A DNA stretch of 64,000 nucleotides from contig JACJWU010000003.1 in the NCBI GenBank assembly GCA_020636995.1, positions 124,001-188,000 on the forward strand, read 5' to 3'. The notes under the pieces are model-generated. The model ran no database searches, was not told where the DNA came from, and saw nothing but the letters and a program-made list of their open reading frames with translations. This DNA comes from Actinomycetota bacterium. GTDB lineage: Bacteria > Actinomycetota > Actinomycetes > S36-B12 > UBA10799. The first letter of the stretch is position 1, and every line of letters starts with the position of its first letter. A program made the position numbers and the translations under genes. Of the stretch, positions 1 through 8,676 are shown piece after piece.

Positions 1-17
1 ACGGACGGCGGATCGCC

Positions 18-833
18 CTAACTCAGAAGCTTCGACGCGAAGTCGGGCACATGGGTCTGGGTGTCCTTCGGCGGGCGCATGTAGCCGCGCGACGCCGGCC
101 GATCGGGCAGGTTCAGCGGCGCGACCGTCACATCCTCGTAGGGGATGCTCGACAGCAGATGATGGATGACGTTCAAACGTGCGGCCTTCTTGTTGTCGCT
201 CTCCACGACATACCAGGGCGCCTCAGGGATGTCGGTGTGCACCATCATCTCGTCCTTGGCCCGGCTGTACTCCTCCCAGCGGGTGATCGACTCGAGGTCC
301 ATGGGGCTCAGCTTCCATCGGCGCATCGGGTCCTTCAGCCGCGACTGGAACCGCCGTTGCTGCTCCTCGTCACTGACACTGAACCAGTACTTGCGCAAGA
401 CGATGCCGTCCTCGACCAGCAACCGCTCGAAGATCGGTGTCTGGTGAAGGAACCTGCGGTACTCCTCCAGCGTGCAGAAACCCATCACCCGCTCGACCCC
501 GGCGCGGTTGTACCAGGACCGGTCGAACAGCGCGATCTCGCCGGCGGCGGGCAGGTGGGGGACGTAGCGCTGGAAGTACCACTGGGTCCGCTCCCGCTCG
601 GTGGGGGCCGGCAGCGCCACGATGCGTGCCGTGCGGGGGTTCAGGTACGCGGTGATGCGCTTGATCGCACCGCCCTTGCCGGCCGCGTCGCGTCCCTCGA
701 AGATGATCACCAACCGTGTACCGGTCGACTTGATCCACTCCTGCAGTTTCACCAGTTCGGCCTGCAGCCGGAACAGTTCGGCCTCGTAGACCTTGTTCTT
801 CAGCTTGGGCTCGCGGTGCTCGTGCTTGGCCAT
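18..833 (-). CDS. ppk2: polyphosphate kinase 2 family protein (PPK2)
   Basis: A 271-residue cytoplasmic PPK2-family kinase, which moves phosphate between polyphosphate and nucleoside phosphates. The Walker A stretch GRDAAGKGG is at residues 47-55 and the Walker B/lid segment DRSWYNR at 104-110. The length matches single-domain PPK2 enzymes. The subclass (ADP- or AMP-preferring) cannot be fixed by eye, although the overall look is of the ADP/GDP-forming class I. The start ATG at 833 is supported by a -10-like TACGCT seven bases upstream, so the mRNA is probably leaderless. The gene is divergent from the acyltransferase at 908. Family assignment is firm; nucleotide preference is inference. Confidence 0.93.
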   Translation of the reverse strand: MAKHEHREPKLKNKVYEAELFRLQAELVKLQEWIKSTGTRLVIIFEGRDAAGKGGAIKRITAYLNPRTARIVALPAPTERERTQWYFQRYVPHLPAAGEIALFDRSWYNRAGVERVMGFCTLEEYRRFLHQTPIFERLLVEDGIVLRKYWFSVSDEEQQRRFQSRLKDPMRRWKLSPMDLESITRWEEYSRAKDEMMVHTDIPEAPWYVVESDNKKAARLNVIHHLLSSIPYEDVTVAPLNLPDRPASRGYMRPPKDTQTHVPDFASKLLS

Positions 834-846
834 GGCTCACAGCGTA
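834..846 (-). promoter_or_regulatory. leaderless promoter of ppk2
   Basis: A TACGCT hexamer (TANNNT) at 841-846 on the minus strand is followed by seven bases and then the ATG. No Shine-Dalgarno sequence could fit. The same geometry recurs at many starts in this window. Confidence 0.55.
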
Positions 847-907
847 GGACCGTGGGCGTGTCCAATGTCACGTTTCCCCCGACCGTGTTTATGGACAACA
901 CTGGAGT

Positions 908-1963
908 GTGAGACGGCGCATCGAATGGATCGACCTGGTGAAAGCCGTTTCCGTTCTTCTCGTCGTGTTCATGCACGCGTCCAACACGCTCTACGACCTG
1001 GCCGGGCCTTCTGGTGCCACGGCCGTCCTCCAGCACGTCAACCACCTGTTGGAGCCCATGCGGATGCCGGTGTTCTTCCTGGTGTCCGGCATGCTCGCCT
1101 CATCAGCCGTGCGTCGCCCCTGGTCACAGTCGGGGAACCGCACGCTGGGCATGGTCTACCTGTACGTGGTGTGGATGCTGCTGTACTTCGGCTTCATCAC
1201 CGCATTCGGCAGCGCACCGTCCGACCCCATCAGCGCGATCGTGTTCGCGAAGTCAGGCTTCTGGTACCTCTACGCGATGGCGCTGTTCTTCGTGATCGCC
1301 CGCCTACTGCGCAACCAGCCCGCCTGGGTGGTCGTCGCGGTGGCCCTGTTGCCCAACGTCCTGCGTCCGCTGACCGACCAGGTGGTCGGCGGACTGGTCC
1401 CCGGATCGCTGTACACCTCCATGGCGATGAACCTCGCGTTCTTCCTCATCGGCGCCTACTTCAAGGACATCGTCGGCGGTCTCGCGCAGAAGGTCACCCC
1501 CTGGCACGCGGTCGCCCTGGGGACGCTGTCGGTCACCGCCGGGCTGCTGTGGCTGGAAACGCCCGAGATGATCGGTCAGTCCCTGCTGCCCCTGAGCCTG
1601 CTGTGGGTGCCCTTCGGTATCAGCGTTGCGGTCCTGATCACCCGCAACGGCGCGCCGTCGTGGTCGCGGTACGTGGGCGCACGGACCTTGTCCATCTACG
1701 TGCTGCAGTGGCCGGTGATCTTCCTGGTCGATTCGTTCCTGCCCGGCGACCTGCTGGCCAACCCGTTGGCCGCGATCGCCTTCCCCTTCCTGCTCACCGG
1801 CGTGGTGGCGGCCATGGCCTTGTGGCTGCACTCCCTGCCCGGCCTGCGTCCGCTGTTCGTCGCCCCGCGCTGGGTCACCCATCCCCACGAACTGCCGGTG
1901 TTCGAGTCCCTGCGCCCGCAACCGGCGACCCCCGAGCCTGTTACGGTGACCGCGGGCCGCTGA
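908..1963 (+). CDS. acyltransferase 3 family membrane protein
   Basis: A 351-residue multi-span membrane protein of the acyltransferase 3 family (OafA/YrhL-like), which O-acetylates or O-acylates cell-surface sugars. The N-terminus carries the family's R-x-x-x-x-D-L-x-K/R-x motif (RIEWIDLVKAVSVLLVVF, residues 4-21) with the following conserved His (MHAS). About ten hydrophobic helices follow to residue 325. The C-terminal tail of about 40 residues is hydrophilic and proline-rich. The start is GTG at 908, five bases after AACACT, a weak -10. The acyl acceptor is unknown, and there is no glycan gene beside it. Confidence 0.85.
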   Translation: MRRRIEWIDLVKAVSVLLVVFMHASNTLYDLAGPSGATAVLQHVNHLLEPMRMPVFFLVSGMLASSAVRRPWSQSGNRTLGMVYLYVVWMLLYFGFITAFGSAPSDPISAIVFAKSGFWYLYAMALFFVIARLLRNQPAWVVVAVALLPNVLRPLTDQVVGGLVPGSLYTSMAMNLAFFLIGAYFKDIVGGLAQKVTPWHAVALGTLSVTAGLLWLETPEMIGQSLLPLSLLWVPFGISVAVLITRNGAPSWSRYVGARTLSIYVLQWPVIFLVDSFLPGDLLANPLAAIAFPFLLTGVVAAMALWLHSLPGLRPLFVAPRWVTHPHELPVFESLRPQPATPEPVTVTAGR

Positions 1964-2006
1964 TCGCACCGCTGACCCCACCGTCGTCCCCTCGCGGCCT
2001 GCTAAG

Positions 2007-2035
2007 TTACTCGTCAGTAGTATGAGGCTGGGAGG
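2007..2035 (+). promoter_or_regulatory. promoter with overlapping dyad and Shine-Dalgarno site for the Fe-S reductase
   Basis: The dyad TACT-CGTC-AGTA (2008-2019) overlaps a -10-like TAGTAT (2018-2023). A strong Shine-Dalgarno GGGAGG lies at 2030-2035, ahead of the ATG at 2041. A dyad over a -10 box suggests repression, but the regulator is unknown. Confidence 0.45.
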
Positions 2036-2040
2036 TCCCT

Positions 2041-4287
2041 ATGGATCAGATGACAATCCGGCTGATCATCGGCGTGCTGTTGGTCATCGCCGTGCTCGCC
2101 ATCGCAGGTCGCCGCGCGTTGACCCTGTTCAAGTTGATCACTTCCGGACAACCGACGGTGGACCGTCCGGAGAGCCGCCCAGCGGCCCTGGAATCCCAGG
2201 CGACCGAGGTGCTCGGCCAGAAGAAGCTGCTGCAGTGGACCGTGCCGGGTGTTGCGCACGTGTTCGCGATGTGGGGCTTCATCGTCCTGATCCTGACGAT
2301 CATCGAGACGGTCGGTGCGGTGTTCATCTCCCAGGAGTTCGCCATCCCGGTCATCGGCCGGTGGCCGGTCATCGGCTTCATCGAGGATGTCTTCATCGTC
2401 CTGGTGCTCGTCGGCCTTGCCATCTTCGCGGTCATCAGGCTGCGCACCCAGCCGGCCAAGCAGGGCCGCTACTCCCGCTTCTTCGGCTCGCACACAGGTG
2501 CCGCGTGGCTCGTGCTGTTCATGATCTTCAACGTCATCTGGACCCTGTGGGTCTCCCGCGCCGCGCAGTTCAACGTCTCTGAGTACACCCTCGAGGAGGG
2601 TGAGTACATCCAGGCGTTCCCGTTCCACGCCTCAGGCGGCGCGTTCGCCACCGAGTGGCTCGCCGGTTTCCTGTACCCGCTGGGCCTGGCCGCCAACGAA
2701 TGGATCGAGACGTTCTTCCTGCTGCTGAACCTCGCGATCGTGTTCGGGTTCCTCGTGCTGGTGCTCTACAGCAAGCACCTGCACATCTTCTTGGCTCCGA
2801 TCAACGTCGGCGCCAAGCGGCAGCCGAACGCCCTCGGTCCGCTGCTGCCCATGTACTCCGGCACCGAGAAGATCGACTTCGAGGACCCGGCGGACGACGC
2901 CACCTTCGGTCGCGGCCGCATCGAGGACTTCACGTGGAAGGGCATGCTCGACATGGCCACCTGCACGGAGTGCGGGCGGTGCCAGAGCCAGTGTCCGGCG
3001 TGGAACACCGGCAAGCCCCTGAGCCCCAAGCTCATGATCATGGACCTGCGCGACCACATGTTCGCGTCCGCGCCGTACCTGCTGGCCACCGCCGGCGCCG
3101 GGCAGCCCGACGAGATGGGTGAGCGCAACGAAGAGGTCCTCGCAAAGGTGGGTGACAAGGTCGCCACCGAGGTGCAGCGGCCGCTGGTCGGCGAGCGCGA
3201 CTTCGACGAACACCGCGAGACCGACGGTTACGACGCGAAGGGACACCGAAGCAACGAGGGTCCTGTCATCGACGTCGACGCCCTGTGGAGCTGCACCACC
3301 TGTGGTGCCTGTGTCGAACAGTGCCCCGTTGACATCGAGCACATCGACCATTTCGTGGACATGCGCCGCAACCAGGTGATGATCGAGTCGGAGTTCCCTG
3401 CCGAGCTCGGCGGTCTGTTCAAGAACGTGGAGCAGAAGGGCAACCCGTGGGGCATGAACGCCTCCCTGCGCAACGCCTGGATCGAGGAGGTCGACTTCGA
3501 GGTCCCAGTGTTCGGGATGGAGGGCGAGGAGGAGATCCCCGCCGACGTCGAGTACCTCTTCTGGGTCGGATGCGCCGGTGCCTACGAGGACCGCGCGAAG
3601 GCCACCACGAAGGCTGTGGCCGAACTGCTCAACGAGGCCGGCGTGAAGTACATGGTCCTCGGCGAGGGCGAGACCTGCACCGGTGACCCGGTGCGGCGCG
3701 CGGGCAACGAGTTCCTCTTCCAGATGCAGGCCATGCAGAACGTCGAGATGCTCAACGAGATCAAGGCGCGCAAGATCGTCGTGACCTGCCCGCACTGCCT
3801 CAACACCATCGGCCGCGAGTACCCGCAGGTCGGTGGCGAGTACGAGGTCGTGCACCACACGCAGTTGCTCGCCAAGCTCGTCGACGACGGCCGGCTCACC
3901 CCGGTCAAGCATGTCGACGAGAAGGTCACCTACCACGACCCGTGCTACCTCGGTCGCCACAACAAGATCTACGTGCCGCCGCGTGAGCTCGTCGCTGGTG
4001 TGCCCGGCGTGACCCTGGTCGAGATGGAACGCAGCGCGGAGCGGTCCTTCTGCTGCGGCGCCGGTGGCGCGCGGATGTGGATGGAGGAGACGCTGGGTAC
4101 CCGCGTCAACATGAACCGCACCGACGAGGCGCTGGGTACCGGCGCCACCACGGTCGCCGTCGGTTGCCCCTTCTGCAACGTGATGATCAGCGATGGCGTC
4201 ACCGCGCGGCAGTCCGAGGGCGAAGCCGGCGAGAACGTCCAGGTCAAGGACGTCGCGGTCATGCTGCTGGAGGCAGTGAAGAAGTAA
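2041..4287 (+). CDS. membrane-bound Fe-S heterodisulfide-reductase-like protein
   Basis: A 748-residue fusion of a membrane anchor and an Fe-S electron carrier, like the actinobacterial Rv0338c type. Residues 1-260 hold about five transmembrane helices resembling a NarI-like cytochrome subunit. Two 4Fe-4S ferredoxin motifs follow (CTECGRCQSQCP near 307 and CTTCGACVEQCP near 418). Then come two cysteine-rich CCG domains (VGCAGAY near 507; HDPCYLGRH near 632 with FCCGAGG near 670), typical of HdrB/GlpC-type subunits. It probably passes electrons between the quinone pool and a soluble dehydrogenase, often linked to acyl-CoA or lactate/glycolate oxidation; the partner is not in this window. A clear Shine-Dalgarno precedes the ATG and a strong hairpin terminator follows. 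Confidence 0.88.
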   Translation: MDQMTIRLIIGVLLVIAVLAIAGRRALTLFKLITSGQPTVDRPESRPAALESQATEVLGQKKLLQWTVPGVAHVFAMWGFIVLILTIIETVGAVFISQEFAIPVIGRWPVIGFIEDVFIVLVLVGLAIFAVIRLRTQPAKQGRYSRFFGSHTGAAWLVLFMIFNVIWTLWVSRAAQFNVSEYTLEEGEYIQAFPFHASGGAFATEWLAGFLYPLGLAANEWIETFFLLLNLAIVFGFLVLVLYSKHLHIFLAPINVGAKRQPNALGPLLPMYSGTEKIDFEDPADDATFGRGRIEDFTWKGMLDMATCTECGRCQSQCPAWNTGKPLSPKLMIMDLRDHMFASAPYLLATAGAGQPDEMGERNEEVLAKVGDKVATEVQRPLVGERDFDEHRETDGYDAKGHRSNEGPVIDVDALWSCTTCGACVEQCPVDIEHIDHFVDMRRNQVMIESEFPAELGGLFKNVEQKGNPWGMNASLRNAWIEEVDFEVPVFGMEGEEEIPADVEYLFWVGCAGAYEDRAKATTKAVAELLNEAGVKYMVLGEGETCTGDPVRRAGNEFLFQMQAMQNVEMLNEIKARKIVVTCPHCLNTIGREYPQVGGEYEVVHHTQLLAKLVDDGRLTPVKHVDEKVTYHDPCYLGRHNKIYVPPRELVAGVPGVTLVEMERSAERSFCCGAGGARMWMEETLGTRVNMNRTDEALGTGATTVAVGCPFCNVMISDGVTARQSEGEAGENVQVKDVAVMLLEAVKK

Positions 4288-4296
4288 CCCATACAC

Positions 4297-4334
4297 GGCG
4301 AAGGCCCCCATCCGATCGGGTGGGGGCCTTCGCC
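4297..4334 (+). terminator. intrinsic-type terminator hairpin after the Fe-S reductase
   Basis: Perfect 14-bp inverted repeat: GGCGAAGGCCCCCA (4297-4310) pairs with 4321-4334 across a 10-base loop. It starts ten bases after the stop codon. There is no long T-run, as is common in actinobacteria. Confidence 0.85.
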
Positions 4335-4410
4335 GCTCTCCTCACGAGAGGTCCCCGGCCCCAGTTGTGGGATCGAGCAGGCGTCGAAGGGCCCTTTCTG
4401 GCTCTCCGCG

Positions 4411-4422
4411 TACCATTGGGCC
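4411..4422 (+). promoter_or_regulatory. leaderless promoter of the 77-residue membrane protein
   Basis: TACCAT at 4411-4416 is followed by six bases and then ATG at 4423. No ribosome binding site is visible. Confidence 0.5.
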
Positions 4423-4656
4423 ATGAGCATGCACGTCGAATCCGCCGACCGTTCCTGGACAATCACCAAGGTGGTGGCGGTCATCGTCGCCATCCTCACG
4501 GCCGGCTATATGCTGCCGTGGGCCATCGCCGCGGTGCGCGACGTGCCGCATTGGGGCGTGTTCTGGCTGAACCTGCTGCTCGGCTGGACCATCGTCGGGT
4601 GGATCATCGCCCTGGTGATGTCGCTGCGGGCACAGCGGCAGGTCATCGTCGGCTGA
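4423..4656 (+). CDS. superinfection immunity family small membrane protein
   Basis: A 77-residue protein with two hydrophobic helices (about residues 16-37 and 42-66). The first is followed by D-V-P-H, and the second carries the W-x-I-x-x-W-I-I-A-L-V pattern typical of the superinfection immunity (Imm) family named after phage T4 Imm. In bacteria this family is common as a chromosomal membrane protein of unproven role. It stands alone, with no phage genes nearby. It is convergent with the GGDEF/EAL gene, eight bases apart. The family call rests on the pattern only; phage defence would be speculation. Confidence 0.65.
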   Translation: MSMHVESADRSWTITKVVAVIVAILTAGYMLPWAIAAVRDVPHWGVFWLNLLLGWTIVGWIIALVMSLRAQRQVIVG

Positions 4657-4664
4657 GGCGCGCT

Positions 4665-6794
4665 TCAACCTACGATCTCGGGTCGGAACTCCTCGATCGG
4701 TCCAGGCTTGCGGTAGCGGAACCCCTGCACGTACGCGATCCCGAGCAGTTGCACCACCTCGGCTTCGGCCTGTGTCTCCACGCCCTCGGCCACGACGTCA
4801 CAGTTCAACGACGCGGCCACACTCGTGGCGGCGGTCAGGAACGCCACTCCGCCCTCCTTCTCGCTACCAGCACGGCGCACGAGGCTCCGGTCGATCTTGA
4901 TCAAGGACGGGCGCAGGTGCTCGAGTCGGGTGAAATTGGAGAACCCCGCGCCGAAGTCGTCGATGGCGATCCGCACCCCGGCGGCGCGTAACCGTTCGAG
5001 ATTGCGCTCGGCCTCCGAGCTTTCCTGCAGTTCCAACGACTCGGTGACTTCGACAACGAGCCGCTCGAGGTGCGTACCGAGTTCGCTCTCCAGCAATTCG
5101 TCGACCAGCGGCCCATCCGCGAGTTCCTTCACCGACAGGTTGACACTCACGAAGAAGTCCGGCGAGGCCTCCGCCATCCATGTGGGCAACTCGCTGCCCA
5201 GTGTCCGGATGACAATCCGGCCCAGGGGGATGATCTGCCCGGACTGTTCGGCGAACGGCACGAACTCGCCGGCCGACACCGGCTGCCCGTCACGCACCCA
5301 CCGGGCCAACGCCTCCACACCCGCCATCCGCACCCCGTCGGAGGCGTAGATGGGCTGGTAGTGCAGGCAGAACTCCTCTTTGCGCAGGGAACTCGCCAGG
5401 TCGTGGCGGAGTCTGGCCTTCGTGACGGCCTCCGTGCCGATGACGGCATTGAAGCGCTCGAACCTATCGCCCCCGCGGTTCTTCGCCGCGTACATCGCCA
5501 GGTCCGCGCACAGCAGCAGATCCTCAGCCGCGCGGGCATCAGTAGGGGCACGCGCGACCCCCACGGCCGCCGTGACGTGCAGGAGGCTGTCTGCACTGCG
5601 GATGGGCTCCCGGATCGCGGCGAGCACCCTGTCAGCCACCGCATCGACCCGGCCCTCTGCAACGTCGTCACACAGCAGCACCCCGAACTCGTCCCCACCG
5701 AGCCGACCCACGTGGTCACCCGGTCGCACCTGGCCGAACAGCCGCTCGACCACTTGACGCAGAACGTCGTCACCCACCTGATGTCCGAGTTGGTCGTTGA
5801 TCCCCTTGAACCCGTCAAGGTCCACCCACAACAACGCGATCTCCGTCCCGAGATCACGACTACGGGCGATCTCGCGCCGCATGGTGTCCAGCAGGCTTAT
5901 CCGCGATGCGCACCCGGTCAAGGAGTCGTGCGCCGCCAACTCGCTGTTCGCACGATCGATGCGCGACAGGTTCCACACCAAGGCCGTGAGCAGCGCGGCC
6001 ACGGCGATCAGCCACAGGAACCTGCTGGCGTACCAGCCGACCGTGAAGCGCTCGGTGGCATTGAGGTTCACGACTGCCTCGCCGAGGACCAGCAACGCCA
6101 GCGCGGTCAGCCACATCCCGATCAGCGAGCCGTTGCGCGCGCAGAAGGCAGTGACCGCGACGGTGGCCACGCAGACCACGACGAGCACCATGTCGAGTGC
6201 CATGGCGTAGGGGGTCTTCGAACCGTCCGGCCCGAGGACGGCCGGTAGGAAGTCCGCCCCGAAGGTTGCGAGCAGCAGCGTGACCACAACACCCAAGGCG
6301 GTGACCACGAGGCCACCCCACTGCTGGGCCCGGGACAACCCGGGCCTCCGATGGTTGCGCTGATCGACGTAGATGAGGACGGCCGAGGCCGCGATGCCGA
6401 TCGGGAACGCGAAATGCCACGCGTAGTAGAGGTTCGTTGCGCTCTGAAGGTCGCCCCAGATGTTGCGCCCGGGGAACACCGCGCCCGGGAAATAGAGCGG
6501 CAGGAAGACCAGAACGCCGGCCAGGTACGCGAACGTCCCACCGATCAGGAGGTAGCCGCGACGGCCGGTGTTGCGCGCGTGCCCCACCATGAGCAGTGCG
6601 GTGATGGCACTGAAACAGGAGGCGAGCATCGCATGGGCCAGAGCCATGGCCGGCAATGCCTGCATGTCCTCATCGGCGCGCAAGTAGGCAGCAACGACGA
6701 CTGCGGCATATCCGCCGAGGACGGCCGCCGTCCAGCCCTTGACCGCGGTGGACAGCGGTCGCGGACCATCAAGGGAGAACATTCCCTCCGCCAC
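4665..6794 (-). CDS. membrane-anchored GGDEF/EAL protein (c-di-GMP synthase/phosphodiesterase)
   Basis: A 709-residue protein. Seven or eight hydrophobic helices span residues 15-250 as a membrane sensor region without a recognised ligand pocket. A GGDEF domain follows (intact GGDEF near residue 365). An EAL domain completes it (VEALARW near 495, then DDFGAGFSN, KIDRSLV and VAEGVET). Both catalytic signatures are intact, so it could both make and break cyclic di-GMP; which activity dominates cannot be read from the sequence. The start is set at GTG 6794, because TAGCCT lies seven bases upstream in leaderless geometry. An ATG four codons later (6782) is the alternative. The reading frame stays open upstream only as a shadow of cysNC. 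Confidence 0.9.
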   Translation of the reverse strand: MAEGMFSLDGPRPLSTAVKGWTAAVLGGYAAVVVAAYLRADEDMQALPAMALAHAMLASCFSAITALLMVGHARNTGRRGYLLIGGTFAYLAGVLVFLPLYFPGAVFPGRNIWGDLQSATNLYYAWHFAFPIGIAASAVLIYVDQRNHRRPGLSRAQQWGGLVVTALGVVVTLLLATFGADFLPAVLGPDGSKTPYAMALDMVLVVVCVATVAVTAFCARNGSLIGMWLTALALLVLGEAVVNLNATERFTVGWYASRFLWLIAVAALLTALVWNLSRIDRANSELAAHDSLTGCASRISLLDTMRREIARSRDLGTEIALLWVDLDGFKGINDQLGHQVGDDVLRQVVERLFGQVRPGDHVGRLGGDEFGVLLCDDVAEGRVDAVADRVLAAIREPIRSADSLLHVTAAVGVARAPTDARAAEDLLLCADLAMYAAKNRGGDRFERFNAVIGTEAVTKARLRHDLASSLRKEEFCLHYQPIYASDGVRMAGVEALARWVRDGQPVSAGEFVPFAEQSGQIIPLGRIVIRTLGSELPTWMAEASPDFFVSVNLSVKELADGPLVDELLESELGTHLERLVVEVTESLELQESSEAERNLERLRAAGVRIAIDDFGAGFSNFTRLEHLRPSLIKIDRSLVRRAGSEKEGGVAFLTAATSVAASLNCDVVAEGVETQAEAEVVQLLGIAYVQGFRYRKPGPIEEFRPEIVG

Positions 6795-6807
6795 GCTCCC
6801 AAGGCTA
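6795..6807 (-). promoter_or_regulatory. leaderless promoter of the GGDEF/EAL gene
   Basis: TAGCCT at 6802-6807 (minus strand), seven bases, then GTG at 6794. It sits in the 37-bp gap after cysNC, so the gene is transcribed independently of the cys operon. Confidence 0.5.
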
Positions 6808-6831
6808 GAGAGCGTGTGCGCAGTCCGCGCG

Positions 6832-8676
6832 TCAGTCGACCGCGTCGGGCAGCAGCATTCGCAGGACGGTGTCCACGTTCTGCTCGACCGGGTCGGTCCC
6901 GGACAGGTGCAGTTCCGCGCTCTCCGGGTCCTCGTACTGCTGACCCACGCCCGTGAGGTTGGGCAGGTTGCCGGACTTGGACTTCGCGTACAGACCCTTG
7001 GTGTCGCGCTCCATCGCCACCTCGATCGGGGTATCGACCCAGGCTTCGAGGAACTCACCCTCGGGGAACAGCGACCGGGCGGCCTGCCGGTCGGCGCGGA
7101 ACGGCGAGACCAGCGCCACGATGACCACCATGCCTGCGTCGTACATCAGGTGCGCCACCTCGGCCACTCGTCGCACGTTCTCGGCACGGTCCTCCGGGGT
7201 GAACCCGAGGTCCTTGTTCAACCCGCTGCGCAGGTTGTCGCCGTCGAGGACGAACGAACGGATGCCCAGCGAGTGCAACTTGCGCTCCACGGCGTCGGCG
7301 ATGGTGGACTTGCCCGACCCGGAGAAACCGGTGAGCCACAGGACCTTCGCCGGGTGCCCGTTGAGGACCTGGCGAGCCTCCCGGTCCACCTCGAAGTGGT
7401 GCGGTACGACGTTCGTGGCACGGCGCAGCGCGAAGCGGGTCAGTCCTGCCGCCAGCGTCTCGCCACTCATCCGGTCGACAAGGATGAACCCACCGGTCTC
7501 CCGGGACTCCGAGTAGGCCTCGAGGGTCACCGGGCGGGACGTGGCGATCTCGACACGACCCACGTCGTTGATCTCGAGCAACCGCGCGGCCATCGTGTTG
7601 CCGTTGGTCACGTCGAGGCGGTGACGCACGTTGGTCACGGTCGCAGGGACCTCCAGCGGCCCACAGCGAAGTGTGTACGAGCGGCCGTGCGCCAGTTGCT
7701 GGTCGGACATCCACACGATGTCCGCGGCGAACCGGTCGGCCAACTGCGGCGGCTCGCCAGTGACCAGCAGGTCCGAGCGTGCGATGTCGATGTCCTTGTC
7801 GAGCTCGATGGTCGCGGACTCACCGGTGATGACCTGCTCGGGCTCGAAAGGCTCGGTGCCCTTGAGTCCGTGCAACTTGACGATCTTGGCCTGTTGGCCG
7901 GACTGGGCCACGGTGATGGTCTGGCCGGCCTTGACCGCACCCTGCGCGACGATTCCGCCGTATCCGCGGAACTCCTTGCCGCGGATGATGGTCTGCACCG
8001 GCAACCGGACCTCGCCGTCGATGTGCTCGGGGATCTCCGCGGCGTCGAGCGCGTCGAGCAATGTCGGCCCGTGGTACCAGGGGGTGTTGGGCGAGTGCGC
8101 AAGGACGTTGTCGCCGACGAGCGCGGAGACGGGAACCGGGATGACCGATTCGATCTCCATCCGGCGGGCGGTGTCGGAGACCTCTGCCACCAGTTCGTTG
8201 TAGATCCCCTGGTCGTAACCCACACCATCGAGCTTGTTGACGGCGAGCACCACGTGCTTCACGCCCATCAGACCGCAAACGGTCAAGTGGCGGTGGGTCT
8301 GGCGCTTGGTGCCGCGCATCGAGTCGATGAGCAGGATCGCCACGTCGGCCGTGGAGGCCGCGACCGCCATGTTGCGCGTGTACTGCTCATGGCCCGGCGC
8401 GTCGGCAAGGATCGCCCGCCGGCGGCTGGGCAGCATGAGGTGGCGGTAGGCCACGTCGATGGTGATGCCCTGCTCGCGCTCGGCCTCAAGGCCGTCCGTC
8501 ACGAGGCTGTAGTCGACCTCGCCCAACGGGATGGTGGAGCCGGGCCGGCGGGTGAACCGCGCGGACTCGAGCTGGTCCTCAGGGATGGAGCCGGTCTCAG
8601 CAAGCAATCGGCCCAGCAGAGTGCTCTTGCCGTCGTCGACGGAGCCGCAGACGACGACTCGGATCAGTGCCTTCAT
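6832..8676 (-). CDS. cysNC: bifunctional sulfate adenylyltransferase subunit 1 / APS kinase (CysN-CysC)
   Basis: A 614-residue fusion that activates sulfate to APS and then PAPS. The CysN part (about 1-430) is an EF-Tu-like GTPase with P-loop GSVDDGKST (residues 11-19), DAPGHEQY (G3) and NKLD (G4), followed by beta-barrel domains. The CysC part (about 440-614) has its own P-loop GFSGSGKST near 447 and the LDGDNLR substrate segment. Its start overlaps the cysD stop as ATGA, so the two are translationally coupled. No PAPS reductase lies nearby. A sulfotransferase in the glycan locus at 33 kb is a plausible PAPS user, though assimilation elsewhere in the genome is equally possible. Confidence 0.96.
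   Translation of the reverse strand: MKALIRVVVCGSVDDGKSTLLGRLLAETGSIPEDQLESARFTRRPGSTIPLGEVDYSLVTDGLEAEREQGITIDVAYRHLMLPSRRRAILADAPGHEQYTRNMAVAASTADVAILLIDSMRGTKRQTHRHLTVCGLMGVKHVVLAVNKLDGVGYDQGIYNELVAEVSDTARRMEIESVIPVPVSALVGDNVLAHSPNTPWYHGPTLLDALDAAEIPEHIDGEVRLPVQTIIRGKEFRGYGGIVAQGAVKAGQTITVAQSGQQAKIVKLHGLKGTEPFEPEQVITGESATIELDKDIDIARSDLLVTGEPPQLADRFAADIVWMSDQQLAHGRSYTLRCGPLEVPATVTNVRHRLDVTNGNTMAARLLEINDVGRVEIATSRPVTLEAYSESRETGGFILVDRMSGETLAAGLTRFALRRATNVVPHHFEVDREARQVLNGHPAKVLWLTGFSGSGKSTIADAVERKLHSLGIRSFVLDGDNLRSGLNKDLGFTPEDRAENVRRVAEVAHLMYDAGMVVIVALVSPFRADRQAARSLFPEGEFLEAWVDTPIEVAMERDTKGLYAKSKSGNLPNLTGVGQQYEDPESAELHLSGTDPVEQNVDTVLRMLLPDAVD

Noticed and set aside
793..2025. 410-residue frame overlapping the acyltransferase
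   Set aside because: Arg/Pro-rich translation in the wrong frame. The acyltransferase frame has the conserved family motif and helices.
2632..4311. 559-residue open frame antisense to the Fe-S reductase gene
   Set aside because: It is a mirror of GC-rich codons. It shows no domain and no ribosome site, while the plus strand carries clear Fe-S motifs.
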